Positions 63,278 to 64,000 of a stretch of DNA of 64,000 nucleotides are shown piece after piece. The notes beneath the pieces were generated by a model. The model worked only from the letters and a program-made list of their open reading frames with translations. It ran no database searches and was not told the origin of the DNA. The translations under genes and the position numbers were made by a program. Origin of the DNA: G963717155 sp963717155 (lineage in GTDB: Bacteria > Actinomycetota > Thermoleophilia > Gaiellales > JALYLC01); contig OY970326.1 in NCBI GenBank assembly GCA_963717155.1, forward strand, positions 2,108,001 through 2,172,000. Reading direction: 5' to 3'. Position 1 is the stretch's first letter. The number at the start of each line of letters is the position of its first letter.

Positions 63278-64000
63278 TCAGGCTCCGTCCCGCGCACGCT
63301 CGGCAAGAACGAGGGCGCCGACCGGGCCGGCCGACTGACCGAGCTCCGCCGGGACGACGAGCGAGGAGAGCTCGTCCGCCGATAACACGGGATAGCCGGC
63401 GAGCGACCCGCGAAGCGCGTCAGCGACGAGCGGCACGAGCCCGGGCAGCTGCGACACCCCGCCCCCGATCACGATCCGCTCGGGCACGACGATGTACACG
63501 ATCGATCGCAGCAGCTGTGCGAGATATCCGCTGGTGACGACCGCCGCTCGCTCACGGTCGGACGGGGTCAGCTCCTCGAGCGGCGCCCCGAAGCGCTCGG
63601 CGAGCGCCGGCCCCGAGACCATCCCCTCGAGGCAGTCGCCGTGGAACGGGCAGCGCCCCGGATAGCTGTCGCCCTCCGCTCGGATCAGCGCGACATGCCC
63701 CATCTCGGTGTGGGTGAGGCCCTGCAACGTCCTGCCGCCGACGATCGCGCCGCCACCGATGCCGGTGCCGACCGTCAGGTACACGAGGTTGCCGCAACCC
63801 CGCGCAGCGCCGTAGCGACCTTCGGCGAGCGCCGCTGCGTTCACGTCGGTGTCGAGGGCGGTCGGCACGCCAAGCGCGTCTCGCAGCGGCCGTACGAGGT
63901 CGACGCGAGACCATCCCGGCTTCGGCGTGGCCGTGATCCGGCCGAAGTCGGGGTGCGCCCGGCGCAGCTCGAGGGGACCGAACGAGGCGATGCCGAGGGC
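63278..64000 (-). CDS. ROK-family fructokinase, N-terminus cut by window edge
   Basis: The last 241 residues of a sugar kinase. GIASFGPLELRR and TATPKPGWSRVD at the start of the visible part, GTGIGGGAIV (phosphate loop), the zinc-site HTEMGHVAL and CPFHGDCLEGMVSGPAL all match the YdhR/GmuE-type ROK fructokinases. The ATP-binding N-terminus lies beyond the right edge. The frame is open to base 64000. Fructose phosphorylation is inferred from family likeness. Confidence 0.88.
   Translation of the reverse strand, partial: ALGIASFGPLELRRAHPDFGRITATPKPGWSRVDLVRPLRDALGVPTALDTDVNAAALAEGRYGAARGCGNLVYLTVGTGIGGGAIVGGRTLQGLTHTEMGHVALIRAEGDSYPGRCPFHGDCLEGMVSGPALAERFGAPLEELTPSDRERAAVVTSGYLAQLLRSIVYIVVPERIVIGGGVSQLPGLVPLVADALRGSLAGYPVLSADELSSLVVPAELGQSAGPVGALVLAERARDGA

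Overview
The window is a GC-rich (about 70%) bacterial chromosome segment with short intergenic gaps. Its gene content points to a high-GC actinobacterium, and the mixture of families resembles Thermoleophilia (Gaiellales/Solirubrobacterales); that placement is an inference, since no rRNA gene is present. No tRNA, rRNA, CRISPR array, phage or complete insertion sequence was seen.

Layout. 59-18164 (mostly minus strand) is a conserved housekeeping block read right to left: threonine aldolase, rpmE, DUF1385, an S9 peptidase, prfA, prmC, an amidase, a Sua5-type threonylcarbamoyl-AMP synthase, glyA, upp, a WecA/TagO-type transferase, then the F-ATP synthase operon (atpZ-like, atpI, B, E, F, H, A, G), which leaves the window before atpD. 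18234-30077 carries electron transfer and acyl-CoA/B12 functions: ETF-quinone oxidoreductase, etfBA, a B12-binding mutase subunit, PduO-type adenosyltransferase, a membrane-anchored J-domain protein, an OmpR-type two-component pair, and a thiolase plus hydroxyacyl-CoA dehydrogenase. Several of these carry single-base frameshifts. 30117-37238 holds an RDD protein and a complete trpEGDCFBA operon preceded by a leader peptide with three Trp codons and a terminator hairpin. 37254-38731 holds a PadR regulator, a HAAS-like partner and signal peptidase I; identical palindromes lie before padR and lepB. 38738-49619 is a mixed block: M29 aminopeptidase, rhomboid, PLP decarboxylase, GNAT, metallo-beta-lactamase/rhodanese, P1 peptidase, threonine dehydratase, MeaB and a Lon-N protein. 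49827-54719 is Ste24-like protease, ParA, FtsZ and gamma-glutamyltransferase. 54732-64000 has MFS/MarR, a secreted propeller-like protein, a GAF/PucR regulator, a cyclodeaminase-like protein, a damaged arsenic locus (arsJ, GAPDH tail, GNAT tail), HD-GYP, pyrophosphatase, a secreted Cys-rich protein and a ROK fructokinase cut by the right edge.

Three architectural themes stand out. First, about 25 operon-leading genes have a TANNNT hexamer ending 6-9 nt before the start codon, the spacing of leaderless mRNAs, while internal operon genes are joined by 4-nt ATGA/GTGA overlaps. Second, one intergenic repeat family (107-bp forward units followed by inverted units, 181 bp at one site) fills the gaps between two convergent gene pairs (7493-8055 and 20618-21461). 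Third, apparent indels cluster at 23-30 kb, which may be assembly or sequencing error rather than true decay.
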